Of a stretch of DNA of 64,000 bases, positions 1 to 7,106 are shown piece by piece. This DNA is from Aquabacterium sp. CECT 9606 (GTDB lineage: Bacteria; Pseudomonadota; Gammaproteobacteria; Burkholderiales; Burkholderiaceae_C), in NCBI RefSeq assembly GCF_918741295.1, contig NZ_CAKKNB010000001.1, forward strand, positions 1,240,001-1,304,000, in the 5' to 3' direction. Below the pieces are notes generated by a model. The model was not told the origin of the DNA. It saw nothing but the letters and a program-made list of their open reading frames with translations, and made no database searches. A program made the position numbers and the translations under genes. The first letter of the stretch is position 1. Every line of letters begins with the position of its first letter.

Positions 1-1485
1 ACTCGCGGAGAAGGGCTCGTCAACGACAACCCATGCGAACAGCAGCAAACCCACGAGCGCCAGGATGAGGGGCACGAAGACGCGTTCGAATTTTTCAGTG
101 AAGTTCTGAGTAGGGGAGCGTTGGGTTTCAGCCTCCGTGACCAGTTTGACGACGCGTGCCATGGTCGATTCGCTGGCCTGCCGCGCAACGACCACTTCAA
201 GCGCGCCCGAGCCATTGATGGTCCCTGCGAAGACGCGGTGCTGCGGCGGCAACTTGTCGAAGCCTTGCAACGCGGCCTGCGCGTCTTGGACAGGCCGCTT
301 GTCCACCGGAACGCTTTCGCCTGTCACGGGAGCCTGATTGACGCTGCTTTCGCCCAAGACCACGAAGCCATCCGCGGGCAACCGTTCGTTCGGTCGCACG
401 ACGACGGTGTCGCCCACTTGCAGTTGGGCCACGGCGATTTCTTCTTTCTTGCCGTCGCGCCGACGCAATGCCACTTCAGGGGCGAGTTTGGCCAGCGCCT
501 CGATCGCCTTGCGGGCCCTGCCCATGGCGTAATGCTCAAGCGAGTGCCCCATACTGAACAGGAACAGCAGCAAGGCACCCTCGAACCATTGCCCGAGTGC
601 GGCTGCGCCAGCGGCGGCCACCAACATCAGCATGTCAATCTCAAAGCGCTTGGCCTTGATGTTGTCGATGGCTTCCAGCAAGGTGAAGTAGCCGCCAAAC
701 AGATAGGCCATCACAAAGAAGGCCATGCTCACGGTTTCCGTGGCCAGCTTCTGTGATTCCAGCACCCATCCGACCAGCAGCAAGGCTCCCGCGATCGCGG
801 CAAAGATCAGTTCTGTTTTTTCACCGAAGAGTCCACCGGAATGGTCATGGCCTTCATGAGCACCTGATGCATGCTTGCCGTGCTTCTCGTCACCATGCGA
901 ATGATCATGGCCGTCACCATGCTCGTGCGCATGATCTGTGTGGTCGGACACCGATGCGAGCTTTTCGGGATGGGAATGGGACTGATGGTCATGTCCATCA
1001 TCCTTGATGGACGTTGATGAACCAGGCGAGAGAGAGGCGCGGTCTTCGATGCCGAAGCCGCTGAGCATCGTGCGCAAATCCTTCTCTTCGACCTGTTCCC
1101 GATCGAACTCGATGCGGACGGAACCCGAGGCATTGACTTCGGCTTCGACGACGCCTTTCAGGACCTTGAGCTTTGCCGTCAAAGTTCGGGCTGCGCGGGG
1201 ATGTTTCGTTCCCGCTCGCAAAAGCATGTGGCCAAAACGATCAGTTAACTTGGCGCCAGCCCCACGTGCGATGTCACGCACTTTGCCCAGGGAGATGACA
1301 TCTGGGTCGTAGTGGATGCACAGCTCAGGAGTGCCCCCGGTGGCCGCATCAGCGACGTGAGCAGCGGCGATGCCTTCACGCGATTCAAGTGTCTGGATCA
1401 GGAGCTTGACGCAGCGATCCCTGATGTCCGGGAGACTGGGCAGCAACAGTGGGATTTCCAATCGAAGCTTTTGAGGCTGGGTCAT
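1..1485 (-). CDS. Heavy-metal P1B-type ATPase (Zn/Cd/Co type), N-terminal part, runs off left edge
   Basis: The first 495 residues of a metal-exporting P-type ATPase lie in the window; the protein continues past position 1. The actuator-domain TGE motif is at residues 388-390, inside NQAPVTGESVPVDK. An N-terminal ferredoxin-like region lacks a clear CxxC. A His/Asp-rich stretch (about residues 160-215, with HDHSHGDEKHGKH) precedes the first membrane segments and probably binds metal. The CPC, DKTGT and hinge motifs would lie beyond the edge. The ATG at 1485 was chosen because the homologous N-terminus begins there. It is the last visible gene of a minus-strand group after czcI, a small ORF and a lipoprotein. 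The family assignment is firm; the exact metal (Zn, Cd or Co) is inferred. Confidence 0.88.
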   Translation of the reverse strand, partial: MTQPQKLRLEIPLLLPSLPDIRDRCVKLLIQTLESREGIAAAHVADAATGGTPELCIHYDPDVISLGKVRDIARGAGAKLTDRFGHMLLRAGTKHPRAARTLTAKLKVLKGVVEAEVNASGSVRIEFDREQVEEKDLRTMLSGFGIEDRASLSPGSSTSIKDDGHDHQSHSHPEKLASVSDHTDHAHEHGDGHDHSHGDEKHGKHASGAHEGHDHSGGLFGEKTELIFAAIAGALLLVGWVLESQKLATETVSMAFFVMAYLFGGYFTLLEAIDNIKAKRFEIDMLMLVAAAGAAALGQWFEGALLLFLFSMGHSLEHYAMGRARKAIEALAKLAPEVALRRRDGKKEEIAVAQLQVGDTVVVRPNERLPADGFVVLGESSVNQAPVTGESVPVDKRPVQDAQAALQGFDKLPPQHRVFAGTINGSGALEVVVARQASESTMARVVKLVTEAETQRSPTQNFTEKFERVFVPLILALVGLLLFAWVVVDEPFSAS

Positions 1486-1621
1486 TTTCGCGACCTTTCT
1501 TTTTTGATGGAAGCGGAATCAGAGACGCGCCCTTGGGCATAAGCGATGAACGAGCCGTATCCTGGGGAAGCGGCCTTGATCAGGACGCTCCCAGGGATGA
1601 GTTGAATCCATGGCCGGCATC

Positions 1622-1990
1622 TCATGGGGTGTTACCCAACGCATCCCGCTTGCGCAACGGCGCAAAGCAGTTTTGAATGTTGACGAAGACGAGGTCGTCG
1701 GCCTGGAGGTCCAAATCATTGGGAATGGCCGAGATTCGCCGGGCCTTGTTCCTTGGACTACCGCGCACGTTGTAGGAAACAACGGCAAACCGGGTGTAGG
1801 GCGGGTTAGGACCCAGTTCCGAACGGCAGTCCGTCTGCAGGGTCTTCATGGGCGATTCAATGCCGCCCACTTCGACCACACGGGCCCTGCGCCAGCCTTC
1901 CTTGCGGCCGTAAGTGTCGGTGTCCATGCTGGCGCATCCAGACGCCAGCAGGGCCAGAAGCAGTGATACCCAAGTCAGTGACTTGATCAT
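1622..1990 (-). CDS. Small putative lipoprotein, metal-locus associated
   Basis: A 122-residue protein with a hydrophobic signal (residues 5-18) and a lipobox LASGC with Cys19 as the expected lipidated residue. After the signal come GWRRARVVEV, RFAVVSY and AIPNDLDL; the same blocks, in the same order, occur in the 115-residue lipoprotein at 60391-60738, so the two are paralogs. Two further Cys residues (in QTDCRSEL and IQNCF) are also conserved in the paralog, suggesting a disulfide or a metal site in the periplasm. Its ATG overlaps the stop of the preceding 50-codon ORF (ATGA), implying translational coupling. The function is unknown; location beside a czcI and a metal ATPase suggests a periplasmic metal-related role. 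Confidence 0.75.
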   Translation of the reverse strand: MIKSLTWVSLLLALLASGCASMDTDTYGRKEGWRRARVVEVGGIESPMKTLQTDCRSELGPNPPYTRFAVVSYNVRGSPRNKARRISAIPNDLDLQADDLVFVNIQNCFAPLRKRDALGNTP

Positions 1991-2139
1991 GAGAGGTACT
2001 CCAGATAGAGGGATCTACGGAGGACCAGGATTGCCTGCGGCGCATGAGAAGCGTTTCGAGCGCGGCAGTAGTCCTCCGAGCAGTCCCGGAGGGTGGCCGA
2101 CAAGGCAGGGCAATCAGTGGGTGATGGCACATGGCGCAT
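1987..2139 (-). CDS. Small ORF (50 aa) coupled to the lipoprotein gene
   Basis: A 50-codon ORF preceded by a good Shine-Dalgarno sequence (GGAGG, 5 nt before the ATG). Its TGA overlaps the ATG of the next gene as ATGA. It occupies the place that czcC holds downstream of czcI in the complete operons at 7.1 and 42.4 kb, and its start context (GGAGGACTCGATG) resembles that of czcC (GGAGAATTCGATG). It may be a decayed czcC 5' end kept as a translational coupling leader, or a real small protein with no recognised domain. Confidence 0.4.
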   Translation of the reverse strand: MRHVPSPTDCPALSATLRDCSEDYCRARNASHAPQAILVLRRSLYLEYLS

Positions 2140-2234
2140 CGAGTCCTCCAGTTGAACAAAGTCAGAACTGGTGGATCCAGCGGCGCGGGAAGCTTGAGGC
2201 TGTTGGTTTCAGCGGGGAAGAGCGCTCAGCTGGA

Positions 2235-2591
2235 TCAACTGGGCATACGCCAGTTGGGCTTCTCGGGCGCCTCTTCGAATACCCATGCCCGCCAGGACAG
2301 CGGTTCGGGCAAGGCGGTCGAGCTGGTCAGCGGAGCATCAAAGAAATGGAACTCCACGACGGGCGTTGGAACGCTCACATGGCAGTATGGGCAATCTGTA
2401 TCGGCCTGGCCTTTGTCGGCAACTGACTTTCCGTGCTCCACCGATTTGCCACTGTCCTGGTGCTGATGCACGTGATGCCCGAAGTGGTCGGCGGCAGGGC
2501 CGGTCTCATGCGCACAGGCGATGCCAGCCGCCGCCCAACTGAGTTGGAGCGGAAGGACAAACACCAGGAACAAGATCAGCCAGCGGCGCAT
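2235..2591 (-). CDS. czcI: CzcI-like periplasmic protein
   Basis: A 118-residue protein with a signal peptide (residues 1-20, ending SWAAAG), then CAHE, a His cluster (DHFGHHVHQHQ) and a CPYCH motif, followed by a C-terminal block ending in PNW. This matches the CzcI family, small periplasmic proteins at the head of czcCBA operons that are thought to modulate induction. Here no czcCBA follows; instead come a small ORF, a lipoprotein and a P-type ATPase. The -10-like hexamer TATACT lies 8 nt before the ATG with no Shine-Dalgarno, and a stem-loop covers the stop codon. A MerR-type promoter lies about 90 bp upstream. Confidence 0.8.
   Translation of the reverse strand: MRRWLILFLVFVLPLQLSWAAAGIACAHETGPAADHFGHHVHQHQDSGKSVEHGKSVADKGQADTDCPYCHVSVPTPVVEFHFFDAPLTSSTALPEPLSWRAWVFEEAPEKPNWRMPS
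2236..2256 (-). promoter_or_regulatory. Stem-loop over the czcI stop codon
   Basis: Inverted repeat CAACTGG - 7-nt loop - CCAGTTG overlapping the TGA of czcI. Equivalent hairpins occur at the stop codons of the other three czcI copies although the sequences differ, which argues for a conserved structure. Confidence 0.45.
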
Positions 2592-2599
2592 GGTTGGGC

Positions 2600-2605
2600 A
2601 GTATA
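2600..2605 (-). promoter_or_regulatory. -10-like hexamer of czcI, predicted leaderless start
   Basis: TATACT on the minus strand ends 8 nt before the czcI ATG at 2591. The same hexamer-to-ATG spacing (8-9 nt) is present at the other three czcI genes. No consensus -35 is evident, as expected for an activator-dependent promoter. Confidence 0.5.
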
Positions 2606-2677
2606 GGGAAAGGCGAACAATGGTGCTGAAAGGCCAAGCGGACAGGCAGTCAACAAGCCATGTCAGCGCGTACCTGC

Positions 2678-2708
2678 ATTAGAAACCCTGTAGTGGGCAC
2701 AGAGTCAA
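2678..2708 (-). promoter_or_regulatory. MerR-type promoter with 19-bp spacer
   Basis: On the minus strand, -35 TTGACT and -10 TCTAAT are separated by exactly 19 bp containing CTGTGCCCACTACAGGG. The overlong spacer with a dyad is the hallmark of promoters twisted open by MerR-family regulators. It points toward the czcI at 2591. Five related sites occur in the window. Confidence 0.65.
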
Positions 2709-2714
2709 GCGCTA

Positions 2715-3245
2715 TCAGCGTGTCCCTCCCGTCATCGAAGCTTGCCGGAATTCCTTGTACTCATCCTCATAGGCCTGCAAGGCCAACTGATAGCGGATGG
2801 CGTTGTCGGCGATTTGCCCACGTTCGACGTCCATGTCCACGGTATTGCTGTCCAGGCTGGTCTGGAGCGGAACGCGGTAGACAAGCGCCACCGTGCTGTT
2901 GAATATGCTTCCTGATGGTTGCGGCAACTGCGACAAGTGTCCCGCGGCCGTCTTTCGAAGGTCACTGGGATCGGTGCCCTCTGAGCGCTGGTTGTTCACG
3001 GCGTTCCGCAGGCTGGTCCGGAAATCGAGGTCTTTGGCCTGGTAGTGAGGGGTATCGACGTTCGCGATGTTGGAAGCCAGTATTTCCTGCCTCTTGGAAC
3101 GCAGCAGGATCGCGTGCTCTTTGAAACCGTCCTCCTCCTGTTCCCCAGAAGGATTCGTCGGTGGAACCACTGGAGGCGTCAAGCGGGGCGATGGCACCGC
3201 CGGCGTGGAGGGCAGTGGCAGATTCATGGAGATGGGTTTGATCAT
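2715..3245 (-). CDS. FlgB-like flagellar basal-body rod protein, stray copy
   Basis: A 176-residue protein with an additional Pro-rich N-terminus (about residues 1-35) followed by the FlgB/rod signature LRSKRQEILASNIANVDTP and YQAKDLDF, and a C-terminal block (VDMDVERGQIADNAIRYQLAL) of the kind that ends rod and hook proteins. FlgB normally forms the proximal rod of the flagellum and is about 130-140 residues long. No other flagellar gene is in the window. The start MIKPIS was chosen; upstream in-frame sequence looks non-coding, and MNLPLP six codons later is an alternative. It lies between metal-resistance genes, so it is either a captured flgB or a rod-like protein with another role. Confidence 0.75.
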   Translation of the reverse strand: MIKPISMNLPLPSTPAVPSPRLTPPVVPPTNPSGEQEEDGFKEHAILLRSKRQEILASNIANVDTPHYQAKDLDFRTSLRNAVNNQRSEGTDPSDLRKTAAGHLSQLPQPSGSIFNSTVALVYRVPLQTSLDSNTVDMDVERGQIADNAIRYQLALQAYEDEYKEFRQASMTGGTR

Positions 3246-3292
3246 GATGCGGTCTCTGGTGTTGAATCGGATGCCGGATCGAAGATTGATGC

Positions 3293-3763
3293 TCAGCAGG
3301 CACAAGGAGGTCGGTTTGGCGGTAGCACAAACCTGACAGTCACTGGACGGCGGCCCTGGAGGTGCAACACGGCGGTGATCCTGGTTTCTGGAGGTAGCTC
3401 GAAAATGCCTTGAGGGCCGAGCAAACCGCTGTGGGGGCTTACCGCCGCGCTGCGCCTGCCGTGCGGACCATCCCAGCTCAAAGTGGCACGCGCGATGTGC
3501 AGGCCGGCGGTCATGGCTTGACCGCACAATCGGAAGTGCAGGGCTGAGCGTTGGAGCATCAACTCGCAGACCAGCCAGGAGACCACCGCGCGCATCAGTT
3601 CATCTGATGTGGTGCTGGATCCTGAAGGCTGAACCTGGGCTGCCACCTCCGGCGCGCGCCATGAATGGGCCGTAAACGGAGCTTCATCATTGGCAGCGAG
3701 ACGCGCAGCCACGACCCGGATGCACAGCAAGGAGCCGAAGGATCGGAGCGTCGTGTACCTCAT
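3293..3763 (-). CDS. Hypothetical protein
   Basis: A 156-codon ORF between a small membrane protein and the FlgB-like gene, in the same direction. The C-terminal half has alternating hydrophobic patterns (for example TRITAVLHLQ and PVTVRFVLPP) that look like beta strands. No domain is recognised and the start has only a weak ribosome-binding site. It may be real or a decayed gene. Confidence 0.4.
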   Translation of the reverse strand: MRYTTLRSFGSLLCIRVVAARLAANDEAPFTAHSWRAPEVAAQVQPSGSSTTSDELMRAVVSWLVCELMLQRSALHFRLCGQAMTAGLHIARATLSWDGPHGRRSAAVSPHSGLLGPQGIFELPPETRITAVLHLQGRRPVTVRFVLPPNRPPCAC

Positions 3764-3818
3764 GGCATTTGCTCAGGGAGTGAGGGGCATGCCATCCACA
3801 AACGGGTGGAACGTATGC

Positions 3819-4103
3819 TCATGGCCTTCTTCCTTTGGCTTTGCCGTCTTGTTTTCCAGCGGGCGGCTGACCATGAGTACCCGATGCCGTGCCGGTCGAA
3901 TTCGGTGGCGCTTGCCGTTCCGAAAATCGTTTGCCGTTCAGTCGATGCCGGAGAGCATCGGTGTACTTGGGCTGTGAGGTTGGTGTCACCTTGGGAGGGT
4001 GATGCGCCAGCCACCAGGCAAACAGAAGCAGTGCAAGCACCCCACACAGTCCCAAAGCCAACCACACCAGGCCCAACTCCTTGTGGGTGAAGGGCGTGGT
4101 CAT
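3819..4103 (-). CDS. Small single-pass membrane protein
   Basis: A 94-residue protein with one strong membrane helix (about residues 10-31, WLALGLCGVLALLLFAWWLA) and a polar, Pro/Lys-rich C-terminus. Its ATG overlaps the stop of a 47-codon ORF (ATGA), suggesting translational coupling. It belongs to the minus-strand group downstream of the czcI at 4708. The family is not recognised; a membrane-anchored accessory factor is the most that can be said. Confidence 0.6.
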   Translation of the reverse strand: MTTPFTHKELGLVWLALGLCGVLALLLFAWWLAHHPPKVTPTSQPKYTDALRHRLNGKRFSERQAPPNSTGTASGTHGQPPAGKQDGKAKGRRP

Positions 4104-4243
4104 GTAAGGGCCCCTTGCGCGCGCAGGACTGGCCGCTGCGCTCCGGTGGCTACGGGCGTTGTCTGGATGGATGCAATCAAGGGCAGGTGGGCACTACCGC
4201 GTCTGCCATGGCAAAACATGGGCACGGCCAATGAACTTCGCAT
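4100..4243 (-). CDS. Small ORF (47 aa) in the czcC position
   Basis: A 47-codon ORF whose start context GGAGAATTCGATG is identical to that of both intact czcC genes (7604 and 42921). Its TGA overlaps the ATG of the downstream membrane protein (ATGA). It follows czcI as czcC does elsewhere, so it is probably the 5' remnant of a deleted czcC now serving as a short coupling ORF. No domain is visible. Confidence 0.4.
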   Translation of the reverse strand: MRSSLAVPMFCHGRRGSAHLPLIASIQTTPVATGAQRPVLRAQGALT

Positions 4244-4342
4244 CGAATTCTCCAAGCGTGATGGGAGGAATTCGACGAGCAGAAGCCGTCAGTTCATGAC
4301 GGATTCATTCGAAGCGTATGGAAGCCAGGAATGGACGAACTG

Positions 4343-4361
4343 CTCGCCGATTTACAGCGAG
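4343..4361 (-). promoter_or_regulatory. Short stem-loop over the czcI stop codon
   Basis: CTCGC - 9-nt loop - GCGAG, with the TAA of czcI in the loop. It is the weakest of the four czcI stop-codon hairpins. Confidence 0.35.
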
Positions 4362-4708
4362 GATGTCCAATTGGGGCGTTCGAGACGGCGGCGATCGGCC
4401 GAGGAATACGCAATCACCGGTGCACGGTAGAGGGAAGTCTCGACGGAGGTCGGTGTCACCGTGGTGTGCTGGGGCAGCAGCTGGGGCATCTGGAGATGGC
4501 AGAGGCCGCAATCCTGGTCAAGCTGCAATGACAACTTGCCTTTGCCATTGTCTTGATCGGCTCCTACCTGCGCCCTGTGTTCATGCGCATGGTGCCCGAA
4601 ATGCCCGGCCGCACTGCCAGTCTCGTGCTGGCAATAGGCCGCGGCCGCAGCATATCCAAGCTGCAGCGGCACAATCAACAACAAGAAAATGGCAATCAGG
4701 CGGCGCAT
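4352..4708 (-). CDS. czcI: CzcI-like periplasmic protein
   Basis: A 118-residue CzcI paralog with signal peptide (residues 1-20), AYCQHETG, the His cluster HFGHHAHEH, a DCGLCH motif and the C-terminal ERPNW block. No czcCBA follows it; a 47-codon czcC-like start, a membrane protein, a hypothetical protein and the FlgB-like gene do. The -10-like GATACA lies 8 nt before the ATG with no Shine-Dalgarno. The family is known for periplasmic metal-linked regulation of czc; a stand-alone role here is inferred. Confidence 0.8.
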   Translation of the reverse strand: MRRLIAIFLLLIVPLQLGYAAAAAYCQHETGSAAGHFGHHAHEHRAQVGADQDNGKGKLSLQLDQDCGLCHLQMPQLLPQHTTVTPTSVETSLYRAPVIAYSSADRRRLERPNWTSSL

Positions 4709-4716
4709 CGCAAAAA

Positions 4717-4722
4717 TGTATC
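4717..4722 (-). promoter_or_regulatory. -10-like hexamer of czcI
   Basis: GATACA on the minus strand, 8 nt before the ATG at 4708, in the same position as TATACT in the other czcI genes. Confidence 0.35.
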
Positions 4723-4818
4723 ACCATCAAATGGGTGTGCCAAGGATGGATGACGAGACATGAGCATGCAGATGCCCACTATTCCCGTCACCAAAATCGC
4801 TCCGGCAATGCCAGCACA

Positions 4819-5106
4819 TCAATCGAACAGTCTCCTCAGAAAACTGCCTCCATGGCTGGAGCCATGACCAGACTTTTGATGGCCGCCGCCATGTTCACGC
4901 CGACCATGGTGTTCACCACGTCCTGTCGAAATGCCGGGATCCATGTGGGCCTGCGTCGACACGGGGTCGCGCTGGCTCTGTTCAATGATTTTGTCCAACT
5001 CTCCTCGGTCCAGCCATACGCCCCTGCATTGCGGGCAGTAATCGATTTCGACGTTCTCGCGATGGCTCATCGCAAGTTGAACGGTTTTGCAAGCGGGGCA
5101 TTGCAT
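4819..5106 (-). CDS. zf-TFIIB zinc-ribbon protein
   Basis: A 95-residue protein. CPAC near the N-terminus and CPQCRGVWLDRGEL about 22 residues later form a TFIIB-type zinc ribbon with the characteristic WLDRGEL. The rest is a Gly/His/Ser-rich tail (HHGRREHGGGHQKSGHGSSHGG) and a basic end (FLRRLF). Such proteins are cytosolic and of unknown biochemical role; the His-rich tail could bind metal. The ATG is preceded by AAGGAA. It lies between the methyltransferase and czcI on the same strand, which suggests co-transcription. Confidence 0.75.
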   Translation of the reverse strand: MQCPACKTVQLAMSHRENVEIDYCPQCRGVWLDRGELDKIIEQSQRDPVSTQAHMDPGISTGRGEHHGRREHGGGHQKSGHGSSHGGSFLRRLFD

Positions 5107-5192
5107 GAAGATTCCTTTCTTTGATCAGACGGTGTCAATTCAGCGCATCAAACCTTGAAGTTGCATTAGCCTTGGCTTATGCACGGTTCATA

Positions 5193-5780
5193 TCAACTGG
5201 CGATGGCAAGGACGTTGATCCAATGTGGCGTGCCATAGAGAAGAGGGGAGCTGGTTGTCAGCCATGATTCGCTTGCTTCGAAACCAGCCTGACCTAGGGC
5301 GTTTAGAACCTCCGAGAGACGGTAGTACACATAGTGTCGCCCATCCTCGATGCAGCGTTCTCCTTGTCCCTCTTGAAGAGCAAGGAACAACGTTCCGCCA
5401 AACACGAGTGCTTGGTGCAGGCGCATCAGTACTGGAACGAGTTGCGCCCTTGGCAGGTGGAGCAGGGAAGCGCAAGCCCAGATGCCATCGAAGCTGCGCT
5501 CAAAGGCAATGTCTTCGAGACGAAGCACCATGCATTCGACGCCAGAGTAGGCATAAGCGAGGCTGGCCATGGCGACTGAGGAGTCGATTCCAAGAGCGAC
5601 ATGGCCTGCACGCTTGAAGGCGCGAAGATCCCTGCCTGAACCGCAACCCGCATCCAGGATACGTGCTCGTCGAGGCAGCTTCGCCAGGAAGCGTTCCCTG
5701 GGTGCGGACGTGTCGGCATCGAAGGTGAGGGAAAAATACTCCTCCGCCTTGTCCTCGTAGAAATTGCCTGTGGTCGACAT
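5193..5780 (-). CDS. Class I SAM-dependent methyltransferase (paralog 1)
   Basis: A 195-residue protein with the SAM-binding motif I ILDAGCGSGRDL, motif II ending in ALGIDSS, and FDGIWACASLLHLP as the post-motif region. The C-terminal part carries QEGQGER and YVYYRLSEV. Two closer relatives of each other lie at 36662-37318 and 56998-57654; all three begin with a FYED..(A/V)EYFS block. The gene starts 24 nt after the orphan response-regulator gene on the same strand, so the two are probably co-transcribed. The substrate is unknown. An in-frame TTG one codon upstream is an alternative start. Confidence 0.82.
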   Translation of the reverse strand: MSTTGNFYEDKAEEYFSLTFDADTSAPRERFLAKLPRRARILDAGCGSGRDLRAFKRAGHVALGIDSSVAMASLAYAYSGVECMVLRLEDIAFERSFDGIWACASLLHLPRAQLVPVLMRLHQALVFGGTLFLALQEGQGERCIEDGRHYVYYRLSEVLNALGQAGFEASESWLTTSSPLLYGTPHWINVLAIAS

Positions 5781-5804
5781 CAAGCTCTTGTTCCTCGAAT
5801 GCGG

Positions 5805-6503
5805 TCACTGTTCGGGCGCTTCGAGCATGTAGCCCATGCCTCGCACCGTGAAAATCATCTTCGTCTCTTGCCCTTCATCGATCTTGAGTCGCAGGCGACG
5901 CACGGCCACATCGATGACGTTGGTGTCGCTCCCGAAGGGCATGTCCCATACCTGGGAGGCGATCAGTGATCGCGGAAGGACTTCCCCTTGGCGACGCATC
6001 AGAAGTTCCAGCAGGCCGAATTCCTTGGGCGTCAGATCGATGTGGGTCCCTGCACGGTGCACGCGGCGGCGCAACAGGTCCAACTCCAGATCACCGATGC
6101 AGATCGAAGGGAGGCTGCTGGCGTCGACCGTGCGTCCACGCAGGATGGTCCTGATGCTGCACAAGAGTTCCGAGAAGGAGAACGGCTTTTTGAGGAAGTC
6201 TTCAACGCCACGCTGGAGCGTGTTGACGCGGCACTCATGATGGTCGCGTCCATTCAAGAAAAGCACGGGAATCAACGAATCCTGACGCCGGAGCGCCTGC
6301 AGCAGTTCACAGCCTGTCATGCCTTTCAGGGCGGTGTCGATGATCAAGAGATCGAACATTTGCAGCGATGCCAGTTTCAACGCCTCGATGCCGCTTTTGG
6401 CAAGGTCGACGGCGAATCCGGCCTCGCTCAAACCTAGGCGATAGTGATCGCCAGTCTTAATGTCGTTTTCGACGACCAATATCTTCGCCTGCACACTTGT
6501 CAT
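5805..6503 (-). CDS. OmpR-family response regulator, orphan, atypical receiver
   Basis: A 232-residue protein with an N-terminal receiver (phospho-acceptor Asp56 in LLIIDTAL, KKPF for the conserved Lys) and a C-terminal winged helix (DLTPKEFGLLELL, VDVAVRRLRLKI, TVRGMGYML). It resembles CzcR/CopR regulators. The usual conserved Thr region LMLTAR is replaced by LFLNGR and GADDY by VEDF, so phospho-signalling may be altered. No kinase gene is adjacent. The ATG at 6503 is preferred over 6545 because a Cop-like box (6545-6558) then lies upstream of the gene. It probably heads an operon with the methyltransferase. Confidence 0.85.
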   Translation of the reverse strand: MTSVQAKILVVENDIKTGDHYRLGLSEAGFAVDLAKSGIEALKLASLQMFDLLIIDTALKGMTGCELLQALRRQDSLIPVLFLNGRDHHECRVNTLQRGVEDFLKKPFSFSELLCSIRTILRGRTVDASSLPSICIGDLELDLLRRRVHRAGTHIDLTPKEFGLLELLMRRQGEVLPRSLIASQVWDMPFGSDTNVIDVAVRRLRLKIDEGQETKMIFTVRGMGYMLEAPEQ

Positions 6504-6544
6504 GTTTGCGAAGTGTGCCGATGAATACCGGCCTGAACCAAACA

Positions 6545-6558
6545 TGACGAAAATGTAA
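6545..6558. promoter_or_regulatory. Cop/Cus-like box
   Basis: TGACGAAAATGTAA, an imperfect dyad of the TGAC-N-GTAA/GTCA kind bound by CopR/CusR-type regulators. It lies just upstream of the orphan regulator and resembles the sites at 17425 and 19990. Confidence 0.4.
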
Positions 6559-6706
6559 TCTTCAAGACACCGCCTTGAAAGGCTGGGAGTCGGAAAATCT
6601 ATAGTGGCTTCAGCCTTCTGGCGTCTGGCATGACATTGGATTCAATTCGAACCAGATCGGCATATGCCTTGCCGATGACACTCGTTGTCATTGCAAAGGA
6701 GCCATC

Positions 6707-6916
6707 ATGGGTGCCACTTCCAAACATGCCAGGACTGTTGCGAAGCCTCAAAAAGATCGCGAGCCGCAGCGCAACTACGCTGTCAAAGACGAGGGCGTAG
6801 AACCCCAAGTCGACAATCCCAAAGCGGCGCCGGATCGGCATGCACACAGTGTGGAGGCCAGCAATGTGGACGGGCATGTGGCTCAGAGCGAGACCGAGCA
6901 ACCTAGACAGGCTTGA
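6707..6916 (+). CDS. Small hydrophilic hypothetical protein (69 aa)
   Basis: A 69-codon ORF with a strong Shine-Dalgarno (AAAGGAG, 4 nt before the ATG). The product is very polar, rich in Lys, Glu, Gln and Ala, has no membrane segment or Cys, and is likely unstructured. It lies divergent to the orphan regulator and could be driven from the same intergenic region. No family is recognised. Confidence 0.5.
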   Translation: MGATSKHARTVAKPQKDREPQRNYAVKDEGVEPQVDNPKAAPDRHAHSVEASNVDGHVAQSETEQPRQA

Positions 6917-6961
6917 TTCATTGCCCTGTGGAAAAATTCACAACAATCTTCGCGAAGGGTA

Positions 6962-6992
6962 TTGACTCTGTAGCCGCTACAGGGATTCAAAT
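6962..6992 (+). promoter_or_regulatory. MerR-type promoter with 19-bp spacer
   Basis: -35 TTGACT and -10 TCAAAT separated by 19 bp that hold the perfect dyad CTGTAG-CCG-CTACAG. This is the PbrR/CadR-like promoter architecture. It points toward czcI at 7116, about 125 bp downstream, where a second, proximal -10-like hexamer also exists. Confidence 0.7.
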
Positions 6993-7100
6993 GGATTCAA
7001 AGAGATTGGATCTTCTATCGACGGACATGCCAGGCAACTTCCTTCACGTGTATTTGTCAGGCGCAACTCATTTCTGATCCACAAGGCATTTTTTTCAACC

Positions 7101-7106
7101 TATACT
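7101..7106 (+). promoter_or_regulatory. -10-like hexamer of czcI, predicted leaderless start
   Basis: TATACT ends 9 nt before the czcI ATG. A possible Cop-like half site (TATTTGTCA, 7051-7059) lies about 45 bp upstream. No Shine-Dalgarno precedes the ATG. Confidence 0.5.

Noticed and set aside
6599..6901. A 100-codon ORF on the minus strand
   Set aside because: It is antisense to the 69-codon ORF at 6707, which has a strong Shine-Dalgarno; this one has none.
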